Shown one piece after another: positions 36,001 through 38,429 of a DNA stretch of 47,107 nucleotides (within the stretch, counting starts at the first letter, position 1; each line of letters begins with the position of its first letter). The DNA is taken from assembly GCA_002320455.1 (NCBI GenBank), contig DCKU01000142.1, positions 6,597 to 53,703 on the forward strand, written 5' to 3'. Below the pieces are notes generated by a model. It saw nothing but the letters and a program-made list of their open reading frames with translations. It searched no databases and was not told where the DNA came from. Source of the DNA: Salinisphaera sp. UBA1666. GTDB lineage: Bacteria; Pseudomonadota; Gammaproteobacteria; Nevskiales; Salinisphaeraceae. Made by a program: the position numbers and the translations under genes.

Positions 36001-37883
36001 GACGACTCGAAGCTGTTGATCGTCGTCGTGCCGTTACCCAATCGGTCGTTGGCCAGCGGATTGATGGTGACGGCTGTATTCTGGTTTGTGGCGACCGTGT
36101 CGTTCTGCGCGGCCGGCAGTACCGTGGTTGTGGCGCTGGTGTAGTTGATGTTCTCGAACAACAGCGACGTCTGGCGCAGGGACGTGCCATCCACACCCGC
36201 TCGATAGGTAAAACCGCTCACGTCGGTATAGTCGGCGGATGCGATATAACGGGTCGCCGTTCGCGACGTCGGGTTGACGCTTTGCCCGCCGCCGCGCAGA
36301 TCCACCGTCCGCGCCGCTGTGTTGACCGAGGCGGTGACGAACGAGTTGCTTTCTCGCGTGAATGCGTTGGCATCCCGGAACTGGATTGTCTCTTCGGTGG
36401 AGTCCAGATCCAGCGCGCTGGCCGTGTAACTGACCACGCGAGCGTTGTTGGTACCCGCATCCACAAAACGGAAAGAGAACTGGGCAAAGCCGTTGGCGCG
36501 TTGGCCCTGAATGGTGGGCGAGAAAGCTTCCGCCACGCCGTTGCTGTTGTCGTCGATGGCCGTGATTTCAGCGTTGGACAGCGTCTCGATCGTAACGAGC
36601 GCATCGACGCCGGGCGCGACACCGGAAAATCGATAGACGGCCCCGACCTGACGGGCCGTGCCGCTGACAAGCGTAGGCGCCGCCGTGAAACTCAGGTTGA
36701 TCGGATCGGCCAGACGACCGCCCCAGTCAGCGCCGTCAAGCGCCATGGCTTCGATATCGCCGATGTGGGTTTCCAGATCCCAGTCGCCGCCGAGTGCCGC
36801 AGCACCGGTATCGTCGCTGGAGGCCGCCACATCGGCACCGGTGGCAGCCGACAGCGCCTGCGCTGCGGCTATACCGTCCGGATTACCCGTGAAGTCACAA
36901 CCGTAGATCAACAGATCGCCTGAATCGGACAGCCGCGTGCCCAATTCGGCGAGCGCGTCGGCATAGCGGCCTTCGATAGAGGCACGATCCAGCGTCGCGC
37001 TGCCCAGGCTCAGCTGGCCGGCTTCGCCGTGGGACAGGATATGAATGGCCTGAATATCCTGCCGACCGTCGGTGGCATCCAGGATCTGCTCGACGCCGTC
37101 GCGTTCGCTGTCCAGATAGATGATCTCGGCGCGCGCGTCCAGCGTGTCGACGAGCGATTGGTAGCCATCGATGGCGCGATCGACGAATACGATGTTCTGG
37201 CCGGGGCGATCACTGATGGCGTTATTGATCGACGCCACGTCGTCGCGCGTCGTCGTCTCATCCGAAAACGACAGCGACGTATCGCCGTCACGCATCGAGA
37301 AGTTGGCCGGATCACGGGCGGCGATAGATTCCCCGCGGCTATCGAATACCGATACCGATCCATCATTGATCAGCGCACTCTGGTCAGCCGACAGATCGGC
37401 AAGCGGGCTCTGGCCTATGCTGGCCTCATCGCCCTGGCCGTCGGCCACGATGAATACCGCGTCGTAGACCGGCCGTTCGGACAACGTGGCCTCGATGTCA
37501 GCGACACTGCCGCTGCGGTGATCCACGACGAACACATCGACGCCGTCGCGCGCCTGTGCATCCCGAAACAGCGCCTTCGTGGCGTCGTCGGCTTCGGACA
37601 GAGCCTTGGAGTCGACGAAAACCGCGGCCGACTCGTCCCCTCCTTCATTACGCGCACGGGCACTGGCCTCGAGCGCCTTGGCCAGCGGCGAGCGCGTGGC
37701 GACATGGCTGACCTGTTCCGGTGACAGCTGGTCGGGGTTGTTGCCGTCGGCCGACGACTTGTCGGCCGCGTGCGATTGATCGGTCGCGGTCTGAAGTGCT
37801 TCGCCCGCAGCCGCACCGTCGTACAGCAGACGCGGCTCGAGCGCACGAATGAACGGAGAACGCGGCAGGTCGTGTTTTTTCAT
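9048..37883 (-). CDS. Giant cadherin/Ig-like repeat surface protein (LEPR-XLL, DUF4347), 9611 residues
   Basis: One uninterrupted frame of 28.8 kb encodes a protein of roughly 0.95 MDa (my estimate). In order: a LEPR-XLL motif (ALEPRLLYDGAAA, 14-26) without any Sec-type hydrophobic core; a DUF4347 domain (about 229-390); a unique beta region to about 600; a cadherin-like domain; two copies of a 390-400 residue module with DxDxDG calcium-binding repeats (about 677-1466); about 37 alternating He_PIG and VCBS/cadherin-like domains (about 1470-9300); and a distinct C-terminal part (9303-9611) with two special Ig-like domains and a charged helical tail. I saw no RTX nonapeptides. Many NDAP/DxD linkers suggest calcium-stiffened rods. 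ATG at 37883 has only a weak GGG upstream. The next five genes likely form its dedicated exporter. Likely role: cell-surface adhesin or S-layer-like filament, inferred from architecture. Confidence 0.92.
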   Translation of the reverse strand: MKKHDLPRSPFIRALEPRLLYDGAAAGEALQTATDQSHAADKSSADGNNPDQLSPEQVSHVATRSPLAKALEASARARNEGGDESAAVFVDSKALSEADDATKALFRDAQARDGVDVFVVDHRSGSVADIEATLSERPVYDAVFIVADGQGDEASIGQSPLADLSADQSALINDGSVSVFDSRGESIAARDPANFSMRDGDTSLSFSDETTTRDDVASINNAISDRPGQNIVFVDRAIDGYQSLVDTLDARAEIIYLDSERDGVEQILDATDGRQDIQAIHILSHGEAGQLSLGSATLDRASIEGRYADALAELGTRLSDSGDLLIYGCDFTGNPDGIAAAQALSAATGADVAASSDDTGAAALGGDWDLETHIGDIEAMALDGADWGGRLADPINLSFTAAPTLVSGTARQVGAVYRFSGVAPGVDALVTIETLSNAEITAIDDNSNGVAEAFSPTIQGQRANGFAQFSFRFVDAGTNNARVVSYTASALDLDSTEETIQFRDANAFTRESNSFVTASVNTAARTVDLRGGGQSVNPTSRTATRYIASADYTDVSGFTYRAGVDGTSLRQTSLLFENINYTSATTTVLPAAQNDTVATNQNTAVTINPLANDRLGNGTTTINSFESSTNNGGTITRNSDGTLTYTPLTGFNGTDTFTYTIRDSQGLESTATVTVRIDNDRDGVANDVDIDDDNDGILDVNEGYAPVAQTGTWTISGNSATMNLGNGVIVRATTTDTDALTNTNFNPNGSGFWSSDLSNDPGLATSFTNNDLITFRFEDSAGNLISVRNPILHIDRIGALEQGGLFSGPTQQSQTLTLQNGLTWSRIAGTTDFAATSNAVRDGGEGTRASDNWTSTSTQSDADGTAAGSLRLNGAINTFTIRSNGSFADGLGFIIEARPVARDTDGAGLPDYLDIDSDNDGITDNVEAQTTAGYRAPSGMGGTAAFLDANGDGLDDNYGPNGLTPVDTDRDGTADFIDTDSDNDGRLDVTEAGHATTVSSGQDSDGDGLDNAFDAVTGYDVNDDDIVGDNGGADGDYTRFALPDTDRDTNANEAVPNRTSNDAVAGVRDLDFREDDLDNDGIANAADVDDDNDGILDTQEGLFPVTQTGQWTIVSPTVATMNIGGGLVLRASGQNAQFARDSFNANGTGFWSNDLAADPSLQATFADGNTIVFSFEDANGNPVSVTNPIIHIDRIGGAASGTQNTQTLTLQNGLTWTRQAGTDDFAVTNTTVRDGGAGTPTGQNYSSESSRDDVSGTAAGSLRLNGTVSSFTLRSNGPATDQMEFIFEARPPARDTDGDGRPDYQDIDSDNDGITDNVEAQRTAGYIAPSGVGGTVAFRDANRDGLDDNYGPNGLTPVDTDSDGRADYIDTDSDNDGRLDVNESGRANTTLSGQDADYDGLDDAFDAVSGFDVNDDDIVGDNGGADGDYTRFALSDTDRDTNANEDVANRTSNDATPLLADLDYRDNASPAAVADRNTVAEDTTLDVTAANGLLSNDQRVSGQPLTVTDFTVAGRTVTVDANNGGSTTIANVGTLTIRADGSYRFVPAANYNGNVPQVSYNIAAGIAGRATSTLDITVTPVNDAPAATGNLGNRSNSDGETVSANTAGVFTDVDGDTLTYSAANLPAGLTINSTTGVISGTLARDASQTNGGLYNVTVTARDPSGATGTASFTWNIANVAPVATPDTGATDQNTVIATGNVLTNDRDGAPDSDPLSVSQVAGSANNVGATVTGSNGGTFRINADGSYTFDPGSAFVSLAAGRSAQTQVTYRVSDGQGGVADTTLVVTVTGTNDAPQVVRAPADQTGRDGDTASIDITSAFRDPDNGDTLTYSATNLPAGLSLDAATGVISGTIDRSASQTNGGRYTVNVTARDGAGASVATRFTWTITNPAPVAVDDAASTGENTPVSGSVITNDRDGGNDRDPLTVDQVGGNASGVGTAVTGSAGGQFTLSADGSYRFDPGTAFDYLSAGETATTAVTYRITDGQGGTATARLTVTVTGANDAPTVVNPLTNVNSNDSQTVAIDTAGAFRDVDANDRLTYSVTGLPAGLMFDQATGRISGTLASDASVRSPYSVTVTASDGTQSVSSSFNWQINNLAATARDDTGRTGENTVLNVTAANGLLANDTDLDGDALTVSQVAGSANNVGMTVAGGNGGVFTINADGSYRFDPGMAFDDLAAGETRTSAVSYHLSDGQGSTSTATLTVTVTGVNDAPVVATPLADASNNDSQQVSLATAGAFRDADTNDRLTYSATGLPAGVTIDAQTGIISGRLANDASVRGPYSVTVTATDPSNQSAQSTFSWTIVNLAATARDDQATTAEDVAFSRNAASGVLANDTDLDGDPLTVTRVGDQAGRVGQPVNGTNGGVFTINADGSYSFNPNGAFNDLAVGVSRDTAVRYQISDGQGSTSTATLTVTVTGTNDAPTVRAPVADQASQDGDTIALATAGAFADADTGDTLRYSATGLPGGLAIDAATGVITGRLDADASQVNGGRYSVGVTATDNNGGQVTDTFNYTVTNPAPVAINDTATTSENVSVTGSVLANDVDGANDRDPLQVDRVNGTAANIGTAVAGSSGGQFTLGADGRYTFVPGSDYDTLGVGQSTTSTVSYRISDGQGGTSSATLTVTITGTNDAPTVVRMLDDLSANNTETVRIPTADAFTDIDANDVLSFRADGLPDGLSIDANTGVIRGTLAGDASAQGPFNIRVTATDRQGATASDVFVLTVNDLPITAADDTATTDQNTVITREQSVSVLANDGDDAATVTQVNGTADAVGMPVAGTNGGVFTLFADGTYRFEPNDAFDRLADGASDTTSVVYQVTNNGGGTDTARLTITVTGVNDAPMAGNAPLTPRSAFDGDTVSIATANAFADPDTGDTLTYSADGLPAGLTINAAGDITGTIDSTASQNGPNRDGRYTVLVTATDRAGETFTDTFELDVANADVMANNEAVTVAQGGTASGDVLDNDVDGRNDMDTLRVATVAGQADNLGMAVTGSNGGVFTVNRDGTYTFNTNGAFTRLAAGETAVTTVNYQITDGQGSTDNAQIVITVQGRNDAPMAGIVPLPRQDTTDGATLSIATNGAFVDPDGDALTYTVTGLPDGLDIDPATGLISGQLTSNASQGGPANNGVYSITVTATDDAGLSHSESFTLAAENRPVLAADDMGEVAQNDTTTGNVLTNDVDTGPDNDALSVVAVDGNAGGVGQAVRGDTGGLFTIGADGGYVFDTNGDFIDLAAGESATTTISYRVSDGQGSTVTERLTIEVTGINDAPQAVGNLAREDVTDGETVAIATAAGFADPDNETLRYTAQGLPDGLTIDAATGLIRGQLTSDASQGGPNGDGRYSVTVTATDPSGAAVNQTLLIAAANRPVILADDADSAGQNGSASGNVLNNDRDTGPDNDRLRVISAGDAAPGTRITGDQGGVFVVNADGSYTFETDGDFNQLAAGERLTTAVTYQASDGQGSTASARVSIEVTGANDAPVAAVINDQSDRDAADITLSVVSAFTDVDNDDVLTYTASNLPPGLALDAATGLIRGTLDSSASAGAPYRVAVTATDSQGAQATSRFVWQVINPAPQAAPDANSTGENGRLSVAANAGVLANDVDSDGDALSVSQVSGQANAVGTSVTGSNGGLFVINADGSYTFDTNGAFDALARGQTATTQVSYQVRDADGGTDTAFLTVTVNGENDAPTASNQPLAARSDVDGATVSVDTSQAFVDADRGDTLTYSATNLPPGLMFDTATGRISGTLDATASAGAPYSVTVTATDSSGASTSQTFSWQIANVAPVARPDAAQAVAGGSASGSVLTNDRDGAPDNDPLTVVAVGDNADNVGRAVAGSNGGQFTLQADGSYTFAAGNDFVGLAAGQHAITEVTYRISDGQGGFATANLSVDVTGVNEAPVINSPIGDQQGTDGASVRIASAFSDIDNGDVLTYTATNLPRGLSINADTGVISGTLAADASVNAPYRISVTATDRAGASVTDTFTLRVNNPAPTAVDDLFQVNENGQLWVSSQNGVLANDRDPDGDTLTVDQVAGMAANIDQSVTGSAGGVFTVAADGSYQFDTGNAFEDLAAGQTRTTFVDYRVSDGQGGFDTGRLSVRVLGTNDAPVAMADTGATDQNTTLNVAAANGVLANDRDVDNGDTLRVTAVAGRSDGVATAVAGNQGGQFTIAADGSYVFVPGDDFIGLAAGEQRTTRVTYTATDRQGASVDSTLTVTVTGTNDAPVAQGMLADQSSSDGNQVSVATAAGFNDIDRGDVLTYSATGLPAGLAIDANTGVISGQIAADASDNGPYSVAVTATDQAGATATQSFTWTVADRASVAADDAGSTDQNTALSVAAANGVLANDLDPDGDGLSVVTVNGDANTVGMAIAGSDGGTFTLNSDGSYRFVPGNDFISLGQGDTATTSVVYGLDDGGATARLTITVVGVDDAPAVIAPPNDVDTSDGSAVDIDTSTAFNDPDLGDTLTYSVENLPPNLAIDPDTGLISGTLASNASDAMAYQVRVTATDRAGQQATTTFTIRVVEQPAQPVDDADRTNEDTAIVRQPVNGVLANDRDPDGDTLAVDQVAGSAANVGQNVAGSNGGMFVINADGSYRFDPGADFQSLAAGESATTSVSYRTDGGSATATLTVVVAGVNDAPTALGLSPMTAHDNQQVTIPTATGFADVDTNDTLTYAATGLPDGLAIDADTGLINGSLGDNAAAQGPYQIQVTATDEAGARATSTFTLTVVNDAAVAVDDADSTTENTAISRDAANGVLVNDSDSDTPTLFVGAVDGQADNVGEALAGSAGGVFVINADGSYRFDPGTDFDALAVGVSRTTSISYRVGNDDGATNTATLTVTVTGTNDAPSVVTPLADQNAEDGASVVIATAGAFADIDSGDRLTYAANGLPQGLSIDSDTGRINGTLAANASVNGPYAITVTATDTQGASVSSTFTLSATNVAPRAANDAGQADAGGATAGNVLANDVDGAPDADPLTVAQVGGNANAVGQAVAGDNGGRFIVAADGSYTFSAGNDFVALAAGQTAITRVTYQVSDGQGGMATASLAITVTGANDAPVVAVPLADASANDGARVSIPTAGAFADPDQGDTLTYRADGLPQGLAIDPDTGLITGRLAADASNNGPYAITVTATDAQGASVSSRFTLRADDQPAIATGDTATTGEDVVLVADAANGVLANDRDPDGDALSVAAVNGNAANVGARIAGSNGGVFIINADGSYRFEPGADFNRLAAGDRDTTSVTYQAAGNGTPGGSATLTVTVTGTNDAPQVVATLADIESRDGDTLDISTAGVFADPDAGDTLTYTARNLPDGLAINAQTGEITGRLDSDASQRAPFDIVVVATDDSGAPAEARFTLNVINVIPQADDDTGATAQNDVLRVNAAGGVLANDQDGTADFDDLNVVSVGGDAGRVGARVPGDQGGAFIINADGSYVFDPGTDFAGLAAGDVATTSVTYTVSDGQAGTAQAILSIAVTGVNDAPTRAVPIADQNASDGETLVVPTAGTFNDVDRGDALTYSAVGLPAGLTIDAQTGLITGQLADNASATNNGSYVVTVTGTDEAGATATDQFTINVVAQPAVAQSDRATTGENDTLTTDAPGVLANDARATAVAGVAGSANNIGQPVAGSNGGQFIVNADGSYRFVPGTDFDVLAQGQSRTTSVTYQVDDGRGGQASATLTVDVIGANDTPTVRQQAADRRNDDGDSVVVDTAALFADVDANDRLSYSADNLPGGLTIDTATGRISGRLAFDASTNAPYSVTVRATDGQGASVSQTFTWRVDNLAPVAADDAGQITAGAAPITGDVLDNDQDGVPDNDTLVVGAVAGSADNVGQSVRGSQGGQFIVAADGSYRFDAGNDFANLAAGQTRATEIRYTVTDNQGGSDLGRLVITVTGVNDGPMVVAPLADTRANDGATVVLATAGAFADPDAGDQLAYSADGLPAGLTIDANTGIITGRATSNASANGPFNVAVTATDGSGVSTTSRFVWSFDNVAPVAADDTSRDNDGMRQTGNVLTNDVDGAPDQDGLTVARVAGETGNVGQAVAGSAGGRFTVAADGSYVFEPGNDFVSLAAGQNRSTQITYQVSDGQGGFDTATLTVTVVGVNQGPMTVTPLADVRANDGASVAIETAGSFADPDNGDRLTYSAQGLPQGLAIDANTGQITGRLAFDASERAPVQVQVTATDGAGVATSSTFTLTSLNVAPEATDDAATVAANATANGNVLANDRDGATDGDRLQVGAVNGGIDQVGVSIAGSNGGTFVINADGSYRFLPGSDFTDLAVGQQRVTQVSYTVADGQGASDQGVLVITVDGVNDAPQTVADIPAQQAGDGQSVTIATAAAFADPDTGDRLTYSATGLPAGLTLDTATGRITGTLASDASQASPYAIDVTATDQSGATATTRFTLTAANAAPIATSDTAQTGERASLDVPAAQGVLANDIDGGTDRDSLAVAAINGNANGVGREIAGSNGGVFVVRADGSYTFNPGSDFIRLGANESATTSVSYRISDGQGGTAEANLVVTVAGNNDAPRVVGATADQSANDGAQIDIAAGQAFADPDSPLRFAADGLPAGLAIDANTGVISGRLASDASVNGPYTITVTATDDQGATARDQFVLTANNTVPVAAGDTARTAANQMFASAVGAGVLANDTDADGDTLTVSAVNGQAGAIGTPVAGDTGGRFIINADGSYTFDPNGDFDRLAAGQTAVTSVRYTVSDGQGGTSQAQLSLTVTGVNEAPTVQPIADQSALDREQVAIAAGNAFADVDAGDTLTFTANGLPAGLAIDTATGRISGQLANNASANGPYSITVSATDRAGATVSTTFVLNVADQPSAAADDAASVDENGVLSRDAANGVLVNDIDPDGDGLSVTAVNGQAAAVGNSVAGNGGGVFTVASDGSFTFNTGADFDRLSAGETAQSSVSYSIATGNGGQATATLTVTVNGTNDVPQVVMPLVDTNGRVGDSISLATSGVFADADANDRLTYSATNLPSGLTIDANTGVISGTLAAGNNPGTPNTVVVTATDRSGSVARSAFDFTVIDSPTVANDDTATAGENTPITANAANGVLANDQDPDGTPLQVGQVNGQAGNVGQTVAGSQGGSFVIAADGSYSFDPGADFDTLAAGQTASTSVTYQPAGADAPATLVVTVTGANDVPVTSGIAPITSSVNEPVQVSLAGAFSDIDTGDRLRYTADGLPPGLVLDADTGVLSGTVGADAARDMPYSVTVTATDGTGASIATTFAYRVVDNPAIAVDDADSTDENTAIQRDAANGVLANDRDSDTPVLSVAAVNGQAGNVGTAVTGSQGGLFTVNADGSYSFDPNGAFDTLAAGDTATTQVTYQVAGGGTATLVVSVQGVNDAPTIVGALNDVAARDGQTIAVATADVFSDADQGDQLSYGATGLPAGLMIDPDTGLISGALAANASANGPFTIVVTATDGQGAATTARFTLDATNVAPVAVDDTSATAADTPATGNVLDNDRDGAPDSDRLTVSAVNGQANAVGVSIAGNNGGRFTVDDSGDYRFEPGNDFVRLGAGQSASTQVSYQISDGQGGTATATLVVTVMGVDDAPTVVAPIADVLANDGSAVQVDTAGAFADPDANARLTYSAAGLPPGLMIDATTGRISGMLAADASANGPYSVTVTATDQAGNAVSDTFVITATDQPSTAIDDQGTTNENTTLVVNAANGVLANDTNPDGDTLSVASVNGQAANVGMEIRGDNGGVFVVNADGSYRFVPGADFEGLAQGERATTAVSYQVSGGTPGADTATLSVVVTGVNDAPNVVAPLADVSEAEGVSVSIPTASAFADADRNDVLRYSATGLPGELIIDAATGVITGQLASDATARGPYTITVTATDELGQSVSSTFTLTTVNQPVTAVADIGNARADSLLSVNANTGVLANDRDGDGDRLQVSAVNDRADGVGQTVAGTNGGLFTLQSDGSYVFDPNGDFDALADGQTATTSVRYTATDGDGSSQSTTLSITVTGVNDAPTVARPLADVNATNSQQISIPTAGIFADVDNGDVLRFDAAGLPAGLVIDPATGQISGQLAENASANGPYGVQITATDRSGASVVSTFNLNVADRPIVALDDVNQTNETTSLTVAAPGVLANDRDPAGDGQSVVGVAGTDRVGTPLAGTNGGVFVINADGSYSFDPGMDFIGLADGQTATTSITYQTGNDVGGQDSARLTITVIGQNTAPTTVRPLAGQDARDGDTVSIATAGAFADADRGDQLSYAADGLPAGLMIDRVTGEISGTLAANASGNAPYAIVVTATDGQGATAQSQFALNVTNPAPVAVDDAASATDGVTLTGDVSLNDRDGANDADPLTVDQVAGNAANVGMAIRGSQGGLFTVNADGTYQFVANGDFDRLAAGATATTSITYRISDGQGGTDTATLVVTVTGIDNAPTVASPLADQDDADGQSIRLATADRFADADVGDTLTYTATNLPPGLMIDRNTGVISGDLASNASVNAPYSVSVTATDGSGQTATTSFTWRVVNLAPVAVDDRATTGAGATASGDVLANDRDSGPDNDPLQVDQVNGMAGGVGTAITGSNGGRFTVSADGSWQFDPAGAFTGLAAGQQIDTQISYRVSDGQGGVATANLVVTVTGANDAPTVVNQDNPAPASDGDTVNLSTAGRFADADQDDVLRYAATGLPNGLMIDPATGVISGTLASDASRGGPYVITVTATDSQGGQASTDITLVVNNTAPVAGDDAVTGRADQITQINVLDNDRDGGNDADTLVVNQVAGRADNVGVAVPGSQGGQFTVASDGSLVFTPGNDFDALGSGETATTSITYQVSDGQGGTATARVVVTVNGVNDAPRVVTPLGDRSSADGDAVVIAAGEAFADADAGDRLTYTASGLPAGLMIDPATGRITGSLGSDASQQGPYQVRVTATDSAGAQATSQFTLAATNVAPVSVADQASVSENGQAVGNVLTNDRDGGRDGDTLTVSAINGQAGAIGTRVAGSNGGLFTIGADGAYQFDANGGFDNLAPGESVATSVTYQVSDGQGGTSTTTLTVIVNGADEAPTLVQPIADQNVRDGDSLSIDAAAAFADAGDGVLRYGATGLPSGLMIDPASGLISGRLTGDASVTGPFTVVVTATDANGNTVSDSFVIASTNIAPTAVDDRATTTENRPVAGNILTNDRDGAPDTDPLRVSSVNGQAGRVGQAVAGSNGGLFTIGADGQYRFDPNGDFSALNPGQSRTTTVTYQVSDGQGGTDEAELTITVDGVIRAGTLGDDTAQFGDSYRKDVTSAFNDSGLVGPLRYSATGLPSGVTINPATGVIQGNPVALGPFTVTVTATDANGQALSTTYNVRVLAPSIVYDDVPGNPFRPTPAGVDFGRDVGNGFALGGLTDREPFLGYDYEPDLVLRATDDLSLIFDNEFNVNFDVPKVRYQATQTDGRSLPGTLTVNADTGDITGRLPAGMSQARLTVIAIDDNGDTRTREVWVDAFGHVISQPGDRALAERPDLYRRSEITLVPARDVARSQITEDRGNPMQVVGVRLNNRDLAIDVQDPNAADVAEYTATLTDGSPLPSWLAFDRDSADLAGRLPVGVNELHVRVVAVDDNGDMRVLDLDIRVDESDRSSAQHWRSLSDEADRALSASGDRHADSRGARLAAALRFNQ
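9188..9760 (-). other. Two special C-terminal Ig-like domains of the giant protein
   Basis: Residues about 9377-9436 (YQATQTDGRSLPGTLTVNAD) and 9507-9566 (YTATLTDGSPLPSWLAFD) differ from the main array. They lack the IDxxTG and DAS signatures in their usual form, share VxAIDDNGDTR or VxAVDDNGDMR, and are separated by a linker rich in Arg and Asp. Their closest match in the window is the tail of the OMF. A helical charged tail (RLAAALRFNQ at the end) follows. Confidence 0.75.
9980..33480 (-). repeat. Array of about 37 He_PIG + VCBS/cadherin-like dyads
   Basis: Period about 630 bases (about 209 residues). Each He_PIG domain opens near NDAP, passes through TAGAFADxD and LTYSATGLPAGL, then IDxxTGxISGTLAxDAS, and ends in VTATD. 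The VCBS/cadherin-like partner has ENT, GVLANDxDxDGDxL, GSNGGxFxINADGSYxFDPG, LAxGxTxTTSVxYxVSDGQGG and LTVTVTG. I counted 37 He_PIG copies by eye, the last (about residues 9215-9300) divergent. The copies have diverged at DNA level, which should limit recombination between them. Confidence 0.9.
33488..34660 (-). repeat. Module copy B: tandem duplicate of copy A
   Basis: Residues about 1076-1466. Each landmark of copy A recurs in the same order: ADVDDDNDGILDTQEG, TGQWTIVSPTVATMNIGGG, FWSNDLAADP, IHIDRIGG, TLTLQNGLTWTR, SLRLNG, DSDNDGITDNVEAQ, GPNGLTPVDTD and GADGDYTRFAL. Identity appears highest in the acidic repeats and lower in the middle beta domain. Confidence 0.85.
34658..35855 (-). repeat. 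Module copy A: calcium-binding DxDxDG repeats plus beta domain
   Basis: Residues about 677-1076. Starts with a thrombospondin-type-3-like run (DVDIDDDNDGILDVNEG), continues through TGTWTISGNSATMNLGNG, FWSSDLSNDP, LHIDRIGA, TLTLQNGLTWSR and SLRLNG, and ends with acidic DSDNDG repeats and the GPNGLTPVDTD segment. It is paired with copy B about 1.2 kb further down the minus strand. Confidence 0.85.
36714..37199 (-). other. DUF4347 domain with caspase/CHAT-like His-Cys pair
   Basis: Residues about 229-390. A strand leads to IHILSHGEAG with H285-G286; 44 residues later LLIYGCDFTG carries C329. Strand-HG followed by strand-xC is the layout of clan CD cysteine peptidases and CHAT domains. The preceding region (about 112-150, VFVVDHRSGS and AVFIVADGQGD) looks like a degenerate copy of the first half. 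Peptidase activity is inferred from motif geometry. Confidence 0.7.
37806..37883 (-). other. N-terminal LEPR-XLL motif of the giant protein
   Basis: Residues 1-26 contain A-L-E-P-R-L-L-Y-D-G-A-A-A at 14-26, the motif NCBI names LEPR-XLL, which typically occurs at the start of very large repeat proteins with DUF4347. There is no run of hydrophobic residues long enough for a Sec or Tat signal. It is a good candidate for a leader read by a dedicated machine. Confidence 0.8.
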
Positions 37884-38429
37884 AGCCCGATCAACCCAGC
37901 TTCTGGGGCGGTTAAAGCCAGCAAGATATTCAATAAGAAGTTCTTGGTCAGCGCTTTATTTGAATCATGCAACAAATGTTGGCGCAGACCGCTTTTCGGA
38001 TTCATGAGCGTCGGCGCTATGGCGCCGTCTTATGCCTCCGGTAGAACTCATTATCGACACAAGTTCACAGCAATTTCTAAGGCTTCTAATTTATACCACA
38101 CCTTGCCAAAACCATCGCGAGAAACTGGATTATTATTATCTAACGAAAGCCATTTAAAATTTAATAGGTATTAAAAATCAGTTACTTACAAGCGCACTAA
38201 AAAGTGCAAAACAAGAGTTATCGGTCGTTAGCGTTTTAAATTATTTTGTCAGCGTTTATAGAAGACGGCTTGTCAATAGCCGGCTGGTATTGAAATTACG
38301 CGGTCAGAGGGACCCCGTCGACGCGTCACCATCGCGTTGATTACCGCGCCGGTAGCGGCCGCGCGTCGCTGCCGGCCAGCCCGCTGTCAAGCACCATGCG
38401 CGCGCCCGGTGTTCTCGCCAGCAAGGGCT
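37884..38429. other. Gene-free, partly AT-rich leader region upstream of the giant gene
   Basis: 546 bases between the giant gene start and the end of the Gfo/Idh gene. The part from about 38050 to 38260 is strikingly AT-rich against GC-rich flanks. It must contain the promoter for the six-gene set. I see a TTGACA on the minus strand (38271-38276) without a well-spaced -10, a GATAATAATAAT tract (38129-38140 minus) without a good -35, and a 5-base-pair inverted repeat GCACT-AAAA-AGTGC (38194-38207). Open frames here are short or antisense to the neighbouring genes, and I do not call a gene. Confidence 0.6.
38266..38282 (-). promoter_or_regulatory. TTGACA element inside an inverted repeat, operator-like
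   Basis: CGGCT (38266-38270) and AGCCG (38278-38282) flank a 7-base spacer that on the minus strand reads ATTGACA. A consensus -35 hexamer centred in a short inverted repeat is operator-like. The nearest TATAAA is only 10 bases on, too close for a normal -10, so this remains tentative. Confidence 0.25.

Noticed and set aside
9048..37883. Classing the giant protein as an RTX or LapA-type adhesin
   Set aside because: I found no GGxGxDxUx nonapeptide runs, no LapG-type TAAG/PAAG site near the N-terminus, and no ABC ATPase or LapD/LapG genes beside it.
37770..38174. 134-codon plus-strand frame across the giant gene start and the AT-rich stretch
   Set aside because: Half of it is antisense to the giant gene, the composition changes abruptly in the middle, and no family is recognisable.
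38194..38207. GCACT-AAAA-AGTGC inverted repeat as a terminator
   Set aside because: The stem is only 5 base pairs with two G-C pairs each side at most, and it is over 200 bases from any stop codon, so there is no gene for it to terminate.
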